Positions 16,836-16,952 of a stretch of 16,952 bases of DNA are shown here, one piece after another. The position numbers were made by a program, and so were the translations under genes. Under the pieces are notes generated by a model that saw only the letters and a list, made by a program, of their open reading frames with translations, was not told the DNA's origin and searched no databases. Numbering within the stretch: position 1 is the first letter of the stretch; each line of letters begins with the position of its first letter. Source of the DNA: Desulfobulbus sp. (GTDB lineage Bacteria; Desulfobacterota; Desulfobulbia; Desulfobulbales; Desulfobulbaceae); contig JAQUEZ010000124.1 of NCBI GenBank assembly GCA_028684915.1, positions 1-16,952 of the forward strand, given 5' to 3'.

Positions 16836-16908
16836 CCACCCCCAGAGGGGGTGGTTTTGTGTTTACCCCTAAAAGGGGGTTAGTCTGCCTCTTGCCTCCT
16901 GAGGAGGC
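16836..16908 (+). repeat. Three tandem hairpins
   Basis: Hairpin 1 is CCACCCCC-AGA-GGGGGTGG (16836-16854), followed by TTTTGTGTTT as in a terminator. Hairpin 2 is ACCCC-TAAAAG-GGGGT (16865-16880). Hairpin 3 is GCCTCC-TGA-GGAGGC (16894-16908), extendable outward with CCTC/GAGG. They could be attenuator or terminator stems behind the promoter at 16784, or the subterminal hairpins of an IS200/IS605-type element right of the window. Confidence 0.6.
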
Positions 16909-16952
16909 GAGGATCATTGTCCCCAATTTGGTCGGTATTTAATTCTCAGCCT

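Larger units (their letters stand above)
16510..16952. other. Gene-free right end with regulatory structures
   Basis: I find no gene here. The open frames at 16348-16590 continue antisense to the kinase. Present are a kinase promoter candidate, a minus-strand terminator, one repeat element, a plus-strand promoter and a set of hairpins, each listed separately. Confidence 0.6.

Overview
The window looks like a chromosomal stretch from a strictly anaerobic, sulfate- or sulfur-metabolising deltaproteobacterium, most likely near Desulfobulbaceae. The evidence is an orange-protein-like (ORP) operon of ferredoxin-MinD ATPases and NifX-like proteins behind a sigma-54 activator, a CoA-disulfide-reductase/rhodanese fusion, and a shikimate-kinase-like protein of a type I associate with sulfate reducers. 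The taxonomic call is inference from gene content; no rRNA is present.

Left end (1-1380): a tRNA-His gene on the minus strand, with its own promoter and terminator, is followed by a broken P4-type tyrosine integrase. The integrase loses its catalytic domain where it meets the first ~145 bases of a group IIC intron, which itself sits directly behind a terminator hairpin. This is the worn edge of a tRNA-associated island whose remainder lies left of the window.

1385-5543: a zinc-ribbon protein, a possible 33-residue membrane peptide, and an unusual prephenate-dehydratase-like/ACT/prephenate-dehydrogenase fusion lie on the minus strand. About 700 bases without a gene follow, carrying palindromic repeats. 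Next is a decayed response regulator/HD-GYP gene on the plus strand.

5603-8100: a minus-strand TetR regulator with a plausible self-operator is followed by the CoA-disulfide-reductase-like flavoprotein with a C-terminal rhodanese domain and a strong terminator.

8243-13690 is the core. A PAS/AAA+/Fis sigma-54 activator with a cysteine motif in its PAS region and a GAFTNA loop is followed by repeated candidate activator sites and a near-consensus -24/-12 promoter. A seven-gene operon comes next: NifX-like protein with a cysteine tail, Gly-rich CxxC-poor small protein (DUF5320-like), stand-alone degenerate receiver, two tandem ferredoxin-inserted MinD ATPases, and two more NifX-like proteins. 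It closes with a strong terminator. The set corresponds in content to the orange protein complex of Desulfovibrio vulgaris (recalled knowledge), with differences in order and components. A likely reading is sigma-54-controlled assembly of a metal-sulfur cluster, with the two ATPases as carriers or assembly factors and the NifX-like proteins as cluster binders.

13736-16952: a dCache/HAMP chemoreceptor with a strong sigma-70-type promoter and an adjacent palindrome, then a shikimate-kinase-like protein with altered substrate motifs (possibly a homoserine kinase). The right end is a gene-free region with terminators, a promoter-like site and three tandem hairpins.
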